A stretch of 64,000 nt of DNA from JAIQFF01 sp963725615 (GCA_963725615.1 CAVRZO010000005.1:36653-100652), one strand, 5' to 3'. Shown: positions 1-10,221, numbered from the stretch's first letter. The notes: generated by a model from the letters alone, not told the origin. Made by a program: numbers and translations.

Positions 1-15
1 TTTCTCGAGCTGAGG

Positions 16-681
16 TTGAGTGTGCTTCATCAGCGTTACAAGGATCTCTATTTCCTTCTGATTGCCCAGGCAACGTGGCCGAATTACTGGCTGAAAAAGC
101 TGCGTCATGCCGGGCGGTCACGCAACGGACATCGCCTCGACCTTCATCTGGGATGCGGCCCCAAATATCTCCCCGGCTTCGTCAACATCGACGCCAACCC
201 GATGCAGAAGACCGACATCTGGCTCGACGTGCGTTGCGGCCTGCCCTTCGCGAGCGGTTCCGTTGATTCGATCTACTCCACGCACATGATCGAACATCTT
301 TATCCCGGACGAACTGGAGAAATTGTTGCTCGAGTGCGCCCGTGTACTCAAGGCCGGAGCTGGGATGAGAATCATCGTGCCCAGCTTGTCGAACGCCATC
401 CTCGCCTTCCAGCAGAATCGGCACGACTGGTTCTACGATAATTTTCCGCGCCATTTCGATTCCCTGGGAGGACGCTTTTCCAATTTCGTCTTCTGCGATG
501 GACAGCACCGGACGGCGTTCGATCTCAGCTATCTCGACGAAGTCCTGCGCAAGGCAGGATTCCGGGAGGTCGTCGAATCCGCAGAAGGACAGAGCCGGCT
601 CTACGGGGAGACAGTTCCAGCCTTCGAGCCCGGCGACGCCGCGGGGTTGCCGCATTCGGTTATGTGGAGGCGTTTAAATAA
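16..681 (+). CDS. class I SAM-dependent methyltransferase, frameshifted, possibly 5'-partial
   Basis: This is a predicted methyltransferase for a glycan or small molecule. The SAM-binding motif LHLGCGPKYLPGF lies near residues 43-55, followed by a FVNIDAN strand and the THMIEHLYP motif typical of this EPS-locus family. The reading frame shifts near 305, where it continues as DELEKLLLECARVLKAG, and again near 660, where the natural end VYVEAFK and TAA at 679-681 is recovered. Without the second shift the frame runs on to 928 and would overlap the opposite gene. No stop precedes the TTG at 16, so the true start may lie outside the window. It converges with the minus-strand methyltransferase, with 21 bases between the stops. 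Confidence 0.75.
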
Positions 682-702
682 GCAACGCTGGATCGCTTGC
701 GG

Positions 703-1539
703 TCATGGTCTTCTGGCAACCACGATCAACGAAGTTCCAATCGGAAGCCTGTACCCACGGCTGAGCCAGATTGTTTCAAGTCTCAGCATTGCGGTGAGCA
801 ATCCGTTGATCACCGGTATCACGCGAAATTCTCTCAGAGCCAGAGTTCTAGCGTCTTCGGAGCCTGCCGCTGGCGCCGGGTACTTATCTTCCGGAAGAGC
901 CAGACCATGGGAAAAATGCAGGTCATGAACTGACTCAGGAACTCAACCTCGAATCCTGCCTCGACCAGCCTGGCGCGAATTTCCCGCGAGGAATAGCGGC
1001 GGCAATGGTGGGCGGCTTCGTCAAAATAACTCCATAGATACTGATGCGCCGGGACGGTCAGCATAAGCCTTCCACCCGGTGCCAGCGCCTCTCGCAGCGC
1101 AACCAGGGTCTCGACCTCTTCCGGAATATGCTCCAGGACGTCGAACATGCCGATCAGATCGAAAGGCTTTCCGAACGGGCAGTTGCGCACGTCGCCCTGC
1201 ACCAGCGGTCCGTCAGATCGCTGCTGGGCGAAACGAAGGCCGTCCAACCAGAGTTCCAGGCCCACGACATTGCCGTCGGGACACGCCTGGCGCAGAGCCC
1301 TGAGTACGTTGCCCGTGCCGCATCCAACTTCGAGAACCCGATATCCCGGATTGAGGCCGGAAGTCAGCTTCCTGGTCATACCAAAAATCAGATCGATTCC
1401 GCGCTTGAAACCAAAAATGACGGTCTTCGACCTTGGCCAGTTGCTCGAAGAAAGATGGGTCGTATCCGCCGGAGGAGTCGGCTTTGGTGGAAGGCCGCGG
1501 CGGCGTATCCAACTTCTCGACAGCTTCGAACTTCTTCAT
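703..1539 (-). CDS. class I SAM-dependent methyltransferase, frameshifted
   Basis: This is a UbiG-like SAM methyltransferase of about 279 residues. The N-terminus carries FEQLAKVEDRHFWFQARNR, a signature of methyltransferases found in polysaccharide loci, then VLEVGCGTGNVLRAL (SAM binding), FDVLEHIPEE and LAPGGRLMLTVPAH. Frameshifts near 1385 (an ATTTTTGG run) and near 835 must be bridged. After the second, the frame continues as EFRVIPVINGLL and ends LPIGTSLIVVARRP with TGA at 703-705, a typical family C-terminus. Its ATG overlaps the stop of the upstream aminotransferase (ATGA), indicating translational coupling. It is the last gene of the minus-strand operon. Confidence 0.8.
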
Positions 1540-2701
1540 GAGGCAATTGCAGTATTGCGGCCCGCCGCTCGGAACTTGGTTATTGCAGACACCACGCGCG
1601 CTTGATCGTTCTCTGTCAAATCGTTGTAGAAGGGTAGGCGGAGCAGCCGCTCACTAATGTTCTCGGTCACCGGGCAATCCCCTGGACTGAGCCCCGAATC
1701 TGCGTCCCATCTCCGAAAGATGCAAGGGTACATAATGAAAGACGCTCAGAATGCCCTGAGATTTCAGATGTGATATCAGCGCCTGGCGTTCTTCCAGCGA
1801 ATTCAGGACGAGATAGAACATGTGGTAAGACTGCTCACACTCAGCGGGGACCACCGGTAATCTGGCACCAGTTTCCTGCGCCCAATCCTGAAGGTGTTCC
1901 CAATAAAACTCCCAAACCCGCTTCCGCTTGGCTTGGATGTGGGCCCGGGCTTCCAGTTGGGCATAGAGGAACGCAGCCAGGAGGTCCGACGGCAAATAGC
2001 TGGAGCCGAGATCCACCCAAGTGTACTTATCGACTTGACCCCGGAGAAACTGACTGCGGTTCGTTCCTTTCTCGCGAAGGATCATAGCTCGTTCCACGAG
2101 TGTCGGGATCGTTCACAACCAGGGCTCCGCCTTCTCCGCATGTGACATTCTTGGTTTCGTGAAAACTCTGCGTGCCCAGGCATCCAAAAGTCCCGGTGTA
2201 ACGACCCTTGTATCGTGCAAATAGTCCATGCGCATTGTCCTCGACAATCCGAACGCCGTGGCGACGCGCCAGAGCTGATATAGCGTCCATCTCACAGGCG
2301 ACCCCGGCGTAGTGAACGGGAACAATCGCCTTGGTGCGATCGGTGATGAGACGTTCCAGTTGGGTTTCGTCCAGGTTCAGTGTGTCAGGGCGTATGTCGG
2401 CAAACACGATGCGGGCGCCACGTAGAGCAAACGCGTTCGCTGTCGAAACAAAGGTAAAAGAAGGAACGATCACTTCGTCGCCGGGGCTGCATTCGAGCAG
2501 AAGAGCAGCCAGTTCCAGAGCATGAGTACATGATGTAGTGAGCAGAACCTTGGGAACCTGCAGTTCCTGCTCCAAGAGTGCGTGGCACTTCCTAGTGAAC
2601 GGACCATCGCCCGAGGCGTGGCCGTTAGCGATTGCTTCCCCGATGTATTTGTACTCGTTGCCCGCGAGGCAGGGACGGTTAAATGGGATGGCGTAGCTCA
2701 T
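1536..2701 (-). CDS. wecE: dTDP-4-amino-4,6-dideoxygalactose transaminase (WecE/RffA type), frameshifted
   Basis: This is a PLP-dependent sugar aminotransferase of the DegT/DnrJ/EryC1/StrS family, about 388 residues, expected to aminate a dTDP-4-keto-6-deoxyhexose. The N-terminus IPFNRPCLAGNEYKYI and the GNGHASGDGPFT-like stretch are RffA hallmarks. The PLP lysine is in SFHETKN (about K184), and the pyridine-binding Asp is in IVEDNAHG (about D155). Start at 2701 is chosen because its ATG overlaps the stop of the upstream methyltransferase. Frameshifts near 2105 (after ALVVNDP) and near 1685 (before SGDCPVTENISERLLRLPFY) break the frame. The end overlaps the next gene by ATGA. The specific substrate is inferred from family resemblance only. 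Confidence 0.8.
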
Positions 2702-3495
2702 AATTTTCGAAACACGAACAGCTTCTGGGTGCCGTAGTCGCCCGCGGCAGGGAGCTGCGAAAACCAGCGATTCCACTGGGCATTGGGATCCGCTACGCTC
2801 AGCGGCGCATTGGTTGCTTGAGCCAATAGAGGCTTCAACACACGTGTGCCGACATAATAGGTGCTCGCGAAATTGGAAAGCTCGACAAGCTCCATCTCGC
2901 TTGCTACGGCCGAGATGACTTTATCTTCATCCAGGTACTGATTGAAAGGCGGCATCGGGATCGGTTCCAGGCCCCACTCGCCGCGGAATTCGTTAAGCCG
3001 GCGCCAGCCCTGCAGCGTTGCCTCCGAGAGTAGCAACGTCCCTCCAGGCTTCAGCACGCGCATGCACTCGCGCAAGCCTTGCATCTGTCGTTCCCAGTTA
3101 CCCAGGTTGATGAGTACCCTGACGACCACCACTTTGTCGTATGCGTCGGAACGCTCCTTGAGTTGGGTGATATCGCCGACCTCGAATTCGACCGAGCCCA
3201 CCAGTTTGTCCGTCATGCCGGCAGCACGCCGCTGCGCCTGCTCGATCATCGCGGGGACGTAGTCAACACCGCGGAGTCGTATACGGCAAGCGCAAGCAAA
3301 CTGCAGGGACGAGTACCCGTTCGCACAACCTGCATCAAGGACATGGTCACCATCGTTCAGGCGCTTGTTAATCTCACGAATCTCCATCTCGATGACCCTG
3401 TGGTCGGACCACGAAGCCGCTGACGCCTGGCCATGCTCCAGTGCTTGCTTAGTCCAGAAATCGTAGACTTCGGCCTGGGAAAATTTGGGGGTCAT
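2698..3495 (-). CDS. class I SAM-dependent methyltransferase
   Basis: This intact 265-residue methyltransferase carries VLDAGCANGYSSLQFA near residues 52-67 (motif I), VEFEVGDITQL, and RVLKPGGTLLLSEATLQG (post-motif region). The open frame extends upstream to 3732, but ATG 3495 is chosen because it overlaps the TGA of the glycosyltransferase in an ATGA arrangement, matching the other junctions of this operon, and because the sequence before it lacks family character. The substrate is unknown. The position between a GtrB-like glycosyltransferase and WecE suggests O- or N-methylation of a deoxyamino sugar, which is an inference. Confidence 0.8.
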   Translation of the reverse strand: MTPKFSQAEVYDFWTKQALEHGQASAASWSDHRVIEMEIREINKRLNDGDHVLDAGCANGYSSLQFACACRIRLRGVDYVPAMIEQAQRRAAGMTDKLVGSVEFEVGDITQLKERSDAYDKVVVVRVLINLGNWERQMQGLRECMRVLKPGGTLLLSEATLQGWRRLNEFRGEWGLEPIPMPPFNQYLDEDKVISAVASEMELVELSNFASTYYVGTRVLKPLLAQATNAPLSVADPNAQWNRWFSQLPAAGDYGTQKLFVFRKL

Positions 3496-4478
3496 CGGGA
3501 AGAACCACCTGCTCTGCGGTTCTCCACCTCTGAATTCGTGTCGCCCACTCGCACCACGTAAGGAGGTTTCTGCAAACTTCGGAAATGCATGCGGGCCAGA
3601 TACTCTCCAATAATACCCAAGGCGAACAACTGAGCACCCGAGAACACAGCGACAATCGAGGCGAGAAAGGGAAACCCGGGAACTGGATCGCCGTGCGTGA
3701 AATACCGGATCAGGACGTAAGCCAGTACACAAAAACCAAAGAAAGTGAACACGAAACCCACCAGGCTGGCGATCTGCAGGGGAAGCGTCGTGAAGCCGGT
3801 CATCATGTTCATCGCGTGCGTGATCAGTTTGCGGAAGGTGTAACCGGAGGTCCCCTGTTTGCGCGGCTCGTGCACCACGGGCACTGCGGCGAAGCGATTC
3901 GTGCCCCAGGTCAGCAATACATCGATGGACACGAATGATCCTTCGTAATGGCTGAATGCGCCGGCCACCTCCGCGCGAAAGGCACGGAATGCGGAAACCT
4001 GGCGGGCAATCGCTGCTCCCATGACGTTCTGCAAAGCCACCTTGGTCGCCAGCGACGCCAGGTCGCGCAAAATGCCGTGCTCTTCGCGCTCCGGCGTGCC
4101 ATAGACCACATCGAAACCTTGGGCCAGCTTCGCCAGCAGCTTGGGAATTTCCTCGGGAGGGTGCTGCAGATCGTCATCCATGGTGACGATCACGTCATAT
4201 TGCGCCGCGCGGATGCCGCACAGCAGCGCATTGTGCTGGCCGTAATTGCGCATCAGGTTGATGGGATGAATCCAGGGATTGCGATCTGCCAGCTGGCAGA
4301 TGACGTCCCAGCTGCGGTCCGGACTGCAGTCGTTGACCAGCACCAGTTCATAGTCGGACGTGATACCGCTGAGCACACTCTCCAGCCGTGTGACCAGCTC
4401 GGGCAGGATGGCATCGCTGCGGTACACCGGCACCACCACCGAGAGCCCGCTCGGCCGTGAATTGATGCTATGAATCAT
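3492..4478 (-). CDS. GT2 polyprenyl-phosphate glycosyltransferase (GtrB/ArnC-like)
   Basis: This intact 328-residue membrane glycosyltransferase belongs to the DPM1/GtrB/ArnC group, which moves a sugar from a nucleotide donor to undecaprenyl phosphate at the cytoplasmic face. The GT-A fold starts at LSVVVPVYRSD (about residue 12), VLVNDCSPD follows, and the metal-binding DDDLQHP lies at residues 101-107. Two hydrophobic helices near residues 230-290 (LQIASLVGFVFTFFGFCVLA and VAVFSGAQLFALGIIGEYLA) end in EYLARMHFRSL, typical of the family. It overlaps the next methyltransferase by ATGA. Which sugar is transferred cannot be read from the sequence. Confidence 0.85.
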   Translation of the reverse strand: MIHSINSRPSGLSVVVPVYRSDAILPELVTRLESVLSGITSDYELVLVNDCSPDRSWDVICQLADRNPWIHPINLMRNYGQHNALLCGIRAAQYDVIVTMDDDLQHPPEEIPKLLAKLAQGFDVVYGTPEREEHGILRDLASLATKVALQNVMGAAIARQVSAFRAFRAEVAGAFSHYEGSFVSIDVLLTWGTNRFAAVPVVHEPRKQGTSGYTFRKLITHAMNMMTGFTTLPLQIASLVGFVFTFFGFCVLAYVLIRYFTHGDPVPGFPFLASIVAVFSGAQLFALGIIGEYLARMHFRSLQKPPYVVRVGDTNSEVENRRAGGSSR

Positions 4479-4529
4479 GGCTTCACTAGTCCGTTGTAGT
4501 CATCCGTTCGCGCTAATCCGTTCCGAATG

Positions 4530-5134
4530 TCAGCGAACGCAGTTCAGGATCAGGAGAGAGTACGGGATTCGCAGCAGATCGTGACGGATACTCGATTCAA
4601 TATTGGAAAATACCTTTGCAGCCAGTTCCCGGTAGCCGGCCTCACTGCGCACGAAGCGGCCACGGTCTCGCGAGAGCAGATATTTCACGACATGAGACTG
4701 ATCATCGGTCCACACTCCGTCGAGTCGTCACCAGTCTTCCTCCCGGCTTCATGGCGTCGCGGGCAATCTGAAAGAGAGTCAGGGCTTCGGTGTCGTCGAG
4801 GTGGTGGAGGACACCGAGGGCCAGGACAATGTCGAAGGAGTCGGCTCGACCTGATCAACTCGCCTACGCTCTGGCATACGAAGCGCGCGTGCGGGAAGCG
4901 GCGTCTGGCCCTCTCGATGTACTCCGCGCTGACGTCGAGGCCGACGTACTCAGCACCTGGCAGGTAGGGCACCATGGTTCCGGGCCCGCATCCGATGTCC
5001 AGAACGCGATCGCCGGGTGCGGGACGAATGTATTCCCGTAATAGAACGCGGTTCCGCTGGTCTCCGCCGACGGCGTGCCAAAAGGACTGGTAGGCCCATG
5101 AACGGGAAAGCACTGAGCGGACGGCTTCAATCAT
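4530..5134 (-). CDS. class I SAM-dependent methyltransferase, frameshifted
   Basis: This is a methyltransferase of about 200 residues at the head of the minus-strand operon. VLDIGCGPGTMVPYLPGAEY is motif I, and VGLDVSAEYIERARRRFP is the adenosine-binding strand. A frameshift near 4845 leads to DSFDIVLALGVLHHLDD and AMKPGGRLVT. A second near 4720 leads to the C-terminus DDQSHVVKYLLSRDRGRFVR, which ends before 4530. These pieces match one continuous family layout. The gap to the next operon gene is 51 bases. The start at 5134 faces the plus-strand membrane protein across about 200 bases, which should hold both promoters. No clear promoter was seen there. Confidence 0.75.
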
Positions 5135-5333
5135 GGCTTCTGGAGAGGGTTACGGCTTCCATCTTACTTCGAACTTACCGGTCTGCGCACGATTTGGGAA
5201 ATCCGATTCGAGTGCGGCCCGAAGAGTCAACCATGGCGTGTGCGACACAGCTCGAAGGGCCCTATCGCGACTACCTCGCCAGAGCGGTGTGCTATTTTGG
5301 CTGATCGAACAACCTAAGGGGGCGGAGGTCTTG

Positions 5334-7130
5334 ATGGCGGGTCCACCCGCGTCTTCCAGCAGACGCATGGCAACGTTCGCGATCGTCCTAGCCATACTTG
5401 CTATCTATAGCTACCCCTATTTCGCAACCACCTGGACCCTCGCCTCCAGGCTGGTTCCATACGAGTTTGCCGCCGACCTTAGTTTCTACCTCAACCTCGG
5501 ACAACTTGGTTCTTCGCAGCATCAGCCGGCTCTGAATCCCTACTACGGCACGCCGATGCAGGCAGGCGGCTTCGGCTATCTGACCTTTGATCTGGCCTTT
5601 CGAGTTTTCGGCTGGCTCGAAAATATTCTCAATCACAACCTTTGGTACACCGTGCTCGCATGGAGTTGGCTCTGGTGGATGGCAATTTGCATGGGAGCCT
5701 TCTGGTTCTTTCGCCTCGCTCTTCCTGGGGAAACGGCGCCGGTCATTTACCTCGGTGTGAGCTTGCTGTTCTTCTTTAACTTCGGAATTTTGAAGTCCCT
5801 GCTGGGAGCGTGGCTGCATCTTCCATCTCTGGCCGGATTCGAAGCGCTAAGCCTGCCTTACATCCGCACTTTCTTCCCACCAATTCCGGTTGCGCTGTTG
5901 CTCTTGTACCTAGCGCTGCAAGTCCGTGCTCTGCGGTTCTTCCATTGGTACGACTGGGCGGGTTTGTGTGTGTTGCAGGCTTTGGCATTTGCCATGTTTC
6001 CTTATGCCACGCTGCTTATGGCGGGGAGTACTTTCGTGGTCGCAGTCGCATTTTTCGAGTCTCTGTCGCCGCGGCGTTGGGTAAAAACCATTGTCCCGTA
6101 CGGGGTCGCATGTGCCGCGATTGATTTCATGTTTCTGCTTCGCCGTCGCCTGGGGCCAGGGACACATGTTTCCAACTTCTCGTTGTTCAGTCTACGTCCC
6201 TCGCACATCTTCGACCTGACGGGCGGAGCGCTGATCTTGCTCGTTCTGCTCTCTGCTCTCACGGTGGTTCTCCCGCCGTTTGGGTCGCGAGGGGCCAAAT
6301 GGACTCTGGCTGGCCTGGGATTCTCCAACCTTTTTCTAATTCTCGCCGACGCGGTCTTCGCACCGTCGCTGCTGCTGTCGGTTCACGGCGGTTACTTTCT
6401 GCACTGCACGATTTCGCTGCAAGTCGCTTATTTCGGTGCGGCACTATTTGCGAGGTTTCAACCTGGGCATGCGTGGTTGAAACCTGCATGCCTAGCTGCC
6501 ATCATTTTGGTGGTCGTCAACGGAGCGCTGCTCGCGTTGGGCAACTACCGCGCTTTCCTGCCGCAAAACAGGGAGATCAGCGAATTCGCACGGGCGGTTG
6601 GTTCCTTGAAGGTTGTTGACGGCGATCTGATCGTCGCCCGGGCCGACAGTGTTGACGACTTGTGCGCATGGGCTCCATTGCTGACGCGCGGGACAGTGTT
6701 ATTTTGCCGAAGCGCGCAGTATGAGCTGTCCGATTCAGAGCGGCGCGGTTTTCATCGTCTCCGACAAGCGCTTTACCTCTACTTCACCGGCAAGGACAGT
6801 CGCTGGGTGGAGGGCGTCATCCGCGACCCGGCGGCACTGACTGAACAAGATCGGCTGGCGTTTGCCGGGGAAATTAACCCGTCCGATCAGGAGACGTTGG
6901 ACACGGGAAAACGGGAGATCGAGGCTGAGCTGATTCCTCTGCTCGCGGAGGTTGAAAAACTGCAGGGTCTCACGCAGTTTTTCTCCCGCCCCTATCCTCA
7001 CGTTCTCGTTATTGATGATGCCAGGCACCGAGTTTTTGTGAAGGATCGCCTCGCGTCATTGCTGGCGATTGAGTCGGAGCAGCAAGTCGGTGATTTTGTC
7101 CTGCTTTGGTGCAGACTCAACGCAGGGTAA
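5334..7130 (+). CDS. multispanning membrane protein, GT-C-like, function unknown
   Basis: This 598-residue protein has an N-terminal helix (ATFAIVLAILAIYSYPY), about ten further hydrophobic segments up to roughly residue 410, and a soluble C-terminal part of about 180 residues ending in LLWCRLNAG. The shape (many helices, then an extracytoplasmic tail) resembles GT-C glycosyltransferases or integral EPS-locus proteins, but I do not recognise a catalytic motif. ATG 5334 is chosen over the longer frame from 5133 because GGAGG lies 6-10 bases upstream and the earlier residues look non-coding. It opens the plus-strand series that continues with asparagine synthase 52 bases downstream. Confidence 0.65.
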   Translation: MAGPPASSSRRMATFAIVLAILAIYSYPYFATTWTLASRLVPYEFAADLSFYLNLGQLGSSQHQPALNPYYGTPMQAGGFGYLTFDLAFRVFGWLENILNHNLWYTVLAWSWLWWMAICMGAFWFFRLALPGETAPVIYLGVSLLFFFNFGILKSLLGAWLHLPSLAGFEALSLPYIRTFFPPIPVALLLLYLALQVRALRFFHWYDWAGLCVLQALAFAMFPYATLLMAGSTFVVAVAFFESLSPRRWVKTIVPYGVACAAIDFMFLLRRRLGPGTHVSNFSLFSLRPSHIFDLTGGALILLVLLSALTVVLPPFGSRGAKWTLAGLGFSNLFLILADAVFAPSLLLSVHGGYFLHCTISLQVAYFGAALFARFQPGHAWLKPACLAAIILVVVNGALLALGNYRAFLPQNREISEFARAVGSLKVVDGDLIVARADSVDDLCAWAPLLTRGTVLFCRSAQYELSDSERRGFHRLRQALYLYFTGKDSRWVEGVIRDPAALTEQDRLAFAGEINPSDQETLDTGKREIEAELIPLLAEVEKLQGLTQFFSRPYPHVLVIDDARHRVFVKDRLASLLAIESEQQVGDFVLLWCRLNAG

Positions 7131-7181
7131 AGTTGGCGCGTCGTAGCGAGTGAAGTTCCCACGCAACCGGAGGCAGTGCAG

Positions 7182-9107
7182 ATGTGCGGCATTTTCGGCA
7201 TTCTCGCGAGCGGCGGCTCCGTTTCTCCGAAACTTCTGGAGCAGACCACCGATTCGCTGGCGCATCGCGGGCCTGACGATCGGGGGACCGTCGTCATTCA
7301 ATCCAACTCTACGCCGCGCGTTGAAATTGGTTTGGGCAACCGCCGCCTGGCGATTCTCGATCTTTCGCCGCTGGGCCATCAGCCCATGCAGGATCCTGAA
7401 ACCGGAAACTGGATCGTCTACAACGGCGAAATATACAACTTCCGCGAACTCAGGACGCGACTGCAGAGCGAAGGCGCACGCTTTGTCAGCCAGTCCGATA
7501 CAGAGGTTCTGCTGAAAGCTTATGGCCGCTGGGGCGAGAAGTGTCTGGGCGAGCTGCGCGGAATGTTTGCTTTCGCCATTTGGGACGCCAGGCGCTCGCG
7601 TCTGCTGCTAGGACGCGACCCCATGGGCATCAAACCGCTTTACTACTGTTCCGTCGGGCAGAATTTTCTGTTCGCTTCTGAACTGCGCACTCTGTTGGGT
7701 ACGGGGCTAGTTCCGCGGCGGCTGGATCCTGCTGGTCTCATCAACTACCTGAATTTTGGATCGGTCTACGATCCTATGACCATGATCGCAGGCGTCTCCG
7801 CGCTGGAGGCCGGCCACTACGCCGTCTGGGAAAACGGGCGGGTGACCGATTCAATTTACTGGGACCTTGCACCCCACGGCCGGGCCGGCACGGCTTCGAG
7901 TTATCTCGCGGGCAACGCGACCGCGCGGAAAGCTCTGGAAGAGGACGTGGACGCCACGCTCGACCAGGCCGTTCGCATGCAGACCGTCAGCGACGTTCCG
8001 GTTGGGCTGTTTCTTTCCGGTGGCATTGACTCCAGCAGCCTGGCTGGCATCCTGAGCCGGGCGGGAATCCGGCTCAACACGTTTTCCATAGTTTTTCGCG
8101 AGGCGGAGTACAACGAATCCGAATATTCGCGCGCCGTGGCCCGGGCCTTTGCCTCGGAGCATCAGGCGATCATGGTTTCGCAGCGTGATGTGCTGGATGC
8201 CATCCCGTATGCGCTGAAGGCCATGGACCAGCCCACGATTGACGGTCTGAATACTTTTCTCATCGCCCGGCAGACCCGCGCCGCCGGCATCAAGGTGGCG
8301 CTCTCGGGTCTGGGCGGGGATGAACTCTTCGCCGGATACTCAACTTTTCGCGACGTTCCCCGCATGGAACGCTTCGAGCGATTCTGGGGGCGGTTTCCAT
8401 CCATCCTGCGACAGCCGCTGGCGCGCATATTTTCTTCCCTGTCACCGGACACGGATCAGAACCGAAAACTCACCACGCTCGGGGGCGGACGACACAGGGC
8501 TCTGCATCCCTACTTTCTGGCGCGCGCACTCTTTACCCCCGAACAGCGCGATTCTTTGCTGACGTCTGTCGATGAGGGCGCCTTGGCACGAGCCACTGCT
8601 CCCTTGAAGGAAGACTTGCGCTGCGCTGGGGCGCTCGACCCGATCAATCGAGTTTCCTACCTGGAAGCGCGTTGCTACATGTTGAATACGCTGCTGCGAG
8701 ATTCCGACGTGATGAGCATGGCCCACGGACTCGAGCTGCGAGTGCCGCTCATCGATCATCAGCTTGCCGACAAGCTGTTGGCCCTGCCCGGCGCCTGGAA
8801 ACTGGATAGCGAAGTGCCGAAGCCGCTTCTGGTCGGGGCCTTGAAAGGAAAGTTGCCGAACGAAATTGTTCATCGCAAGAAGCAGGGTTTCACTCTGCCA
8901 TTTGAGCGCTGGCTGCGGGAGAATTTGCGGGTTGAAATGGAAGCCGCGCTGCCGAAAATCGGCCAGGGCCCACTGGGATCGTTGCTCAACTACGATGCCG
9001 TTGCACGAGTCTGGGATGATTTCCTGAGTCAACGAACATCATGGTCGCGCATCTGGTCGCTGTATGTGCTGCAGCAGTGGTGCGAGCTGAATTCGGTGTC
9101 GGCGTAA
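7182..9107 (+). CDS. asnB: asparagine synthase (glutamine-hydrolysing)-like amidotransferase
   Basis: This intact 641-residue class II glutamine amidotransferase hydrolyses glutamine and passes ammonia to an adenylylated carboxylate. Start is ATG 7182 so that the catalytic cysteine is residue 2 (MCGIFGIL). GGAGG at 7169-7173 fits this start, and the GTG at 7176 is rejected. The N-terminal domain has AHRGPDDRG and YNGEIYNFREL, and the synthetase domain has the pyrophosphate loop LSGGIDSSS near residue 280 and ALSGLGGDELFAGY. EPS loci often carry such enzymes, where the substrate may be a sugar acid or a protein rather than aspartate. A second paralogue follows 1.1 kb downstream. No exosortase was found, although AsnB homologues also occur in exosortase loci. 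Confidence 0.88.
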   Translation: MCGIFGILASGGSVSPKLLEQTTDSLAHRGPDDRGTVVIQSNSTPRVEIGLGNRRLAILDLSPLGHQPMQDPETGNWIVYNGEIYNFRELRTRLQSEGARFVSQSDTEVLLKAYGRWGEKCLGELRGMFAFAIWDARRSRLLLGRDPMGIKPLYYCSVGQNFLFASELRTLLGTGLVPRRLDPAGLINYLNFGSVYDPMTMIAGVSALEAGHYAVWENGRVTDSIYWDLAPHGRAGTASSYLAGNATARKALEEDVDATLDQAVRMQTVSDVPVGLFLSGGIDSSSLAGILSRAGIRLNTFSIVFREAEYNESEYSRAVARAFASEHQAIMVSQRDVLDAIPYALKAMDQPTIDGLNTFLIARQTRAAGIKVALSGLGGDELFAGYSTFRDVPRMERFERFWGRFPSILRQPLARIFSSLSPDTDQNRKLTTLGGGRHRALHPYFLARALFTPEQRDSLLTSVDEGALARATAPLKEDLRCAGALDPINRVSYLEARCYMLNTLLRDSDVMSMAHGLELRVPLIDHQLADKLLALPGAWKLDSEVPKPLLVGALKGKLPNEIVHRKKQGFTLPFERWLRENLRVEMEAALPKIGQGPLGSLLNYDAVARVWDDFLSQRTSWSRIWSLYVLQQWCELNSVSA

Positions 9108-9128
9108 GAGGATTGGAAGCGCCACAGA

Positions 9129-9250
9129 CCACGTGAGGACAGCCGCCCTCGGCTGTCCGGGGAGGAACGCTCCGCGAGGTCTTAGCTCTCCACAAGAAGG
9201 ACGTCGAGCTTCGCTCGATGGGACAGCCGAGGGCGGCTGTCCCCACGTGG
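9129..9250. repeat. long inverted repeat (REP/MITE-like intergenic element)
   Basis: Two 30-base arms at 9129-9158 and 9221-9250 are reverse complements except for one base. Each arm also contains its own near-palindrome built on GGACAGCC and GGCTGTCC around a GCCCTC core. The 62-base centre includes a smaller inverted pair (GTCGAGC and GCTCGAT region). The element fills most of the 203-base gap between asparagine synthase and the GT2 gene. Transcribed in either direction it could fold into a long hairpin. Such structure is typical of REP-like or miniature transposable elements; copy number elsewhere is unknown. Confidence 0.8.
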
Positions 9251-9310
9251 ATCAATGGAAGCCCGGCCTCCATCCCACACGATGTAATATGTTCACAGCC
9301 TTCCACTGCA

Positions 9311-10212
9311 ATGCAGAAATTAGAAGAAGCCCGGGCGATCCAGGTAGCTGCCCCGCTCGCGTCACTTCCTGTGAGCGTGATCGTTCCGGCGCGAAACGAG
9401 GCCAGCAACCTGCCACGCTGCCTGGAATCGTTGCGCGGGGTGGGCGAAGTCTATGTCGTCGATTCGCAAAGCAGCGACGGCACGTGCGGAGATCGCACGC
9501 TCTTTCGGCGCCAGGGTAGTCCAGTTCCACTACGCCGGCGGCTGGCCCAAGAAGCGCCAGTGGGCGATGGATACGCTTCCGCTCGCCTATGACTGGGTAT
9601 TTCTGCATCGATGCGGACGAAGCTCTGACTCCCGAACTGGCCGAGGAAATACGGCACGCAATTCAGGATCCGCGCTTCGACGGTTACTACATCGCGTTGC
9701 AGATGTTTTTCCTGGGCCGGGTACTGCGCCACGGCGACGCCGGATTTTACAAGCTCTCGCTATTCCGGCGCGGGAAGGGTCGCTTCGAGTGCCGCTTGAA
9801 AGACCAGGACGCCTCCATGGCAGACATGGAAGTGCATGAGCATATCGTCGTGCAGGGCAAGAGCGCGACGCTGAGAAATCCTTTGCTGCATCACAACGTG
9901 GAATCTATCTCGCGCTACATTCAGAAGCACGATGAGTATGCGAACTGGGACGCGCGGGTGTGGCTCGAGGGTGAAGCGAATTCCGCGGAACTGCCGCCAT
10001 CTCTGTTTGGAAGCCAGGCCCAGCGGCGGCGCTGGCTGCGCAAGAGATTGTTCACGCTCCCCGGTTCGTCATTGCTGTTGTTCATCTACCGATATTTCTT
10101 CCGCCTGGGATTTCTCGATGGCGTGCCCGGTCTGATCTACTGCGGCTTTCAAGGAATCCAGTTTTTTCACATCAAAGCCAAGATCTACGAGTTGCGGAAC
10201 CGGAAGGATTGA
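9311..10212 (+). CDS. GT2 family glycosyltransferase (WaaE/KdtX-like), frameshifted
   Basis: This is a GT-A glycosyltransferase of about 300 residues, similar in layout to LPS-core beta-glycosyltransferases. It begins with VSVIVPARNEASNLPRCL, then VYVVDSQSSDGT, followed by a frameshift near 9478 into EIARSFGARVVQFHYAGG and KKRQWAMDTLP. A second shift near 9598 gives CIDADEALTPELAEEI (the DxD metal site). The C-terminus FFLGRVLRHGD and FLDGVPGLIYCGFQGIQFF is characteristic of the family and may associate with the membrane. ATG 9311 (MQKLEEARAIQV) is preferred; no strong ribosome site is seen. The next gene starts 10 bases after the stop. Confidence 0.75.
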
Positions 10213-10221
10213 CGCGGGCAC

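Noticed and set aside
4527..4967. Plus-strand open frame of 146 codons
   Set aside because: It is antisense to the frameshifted methyltransferase at 4530-5134, which has clear SAM motifs.
9129..9250. Inverted repeat as a CRISPR or rho-independent terminator
   Set aside because: There are only two arms, no spacer series and no T-run. A REP/MITE-like element fits better.
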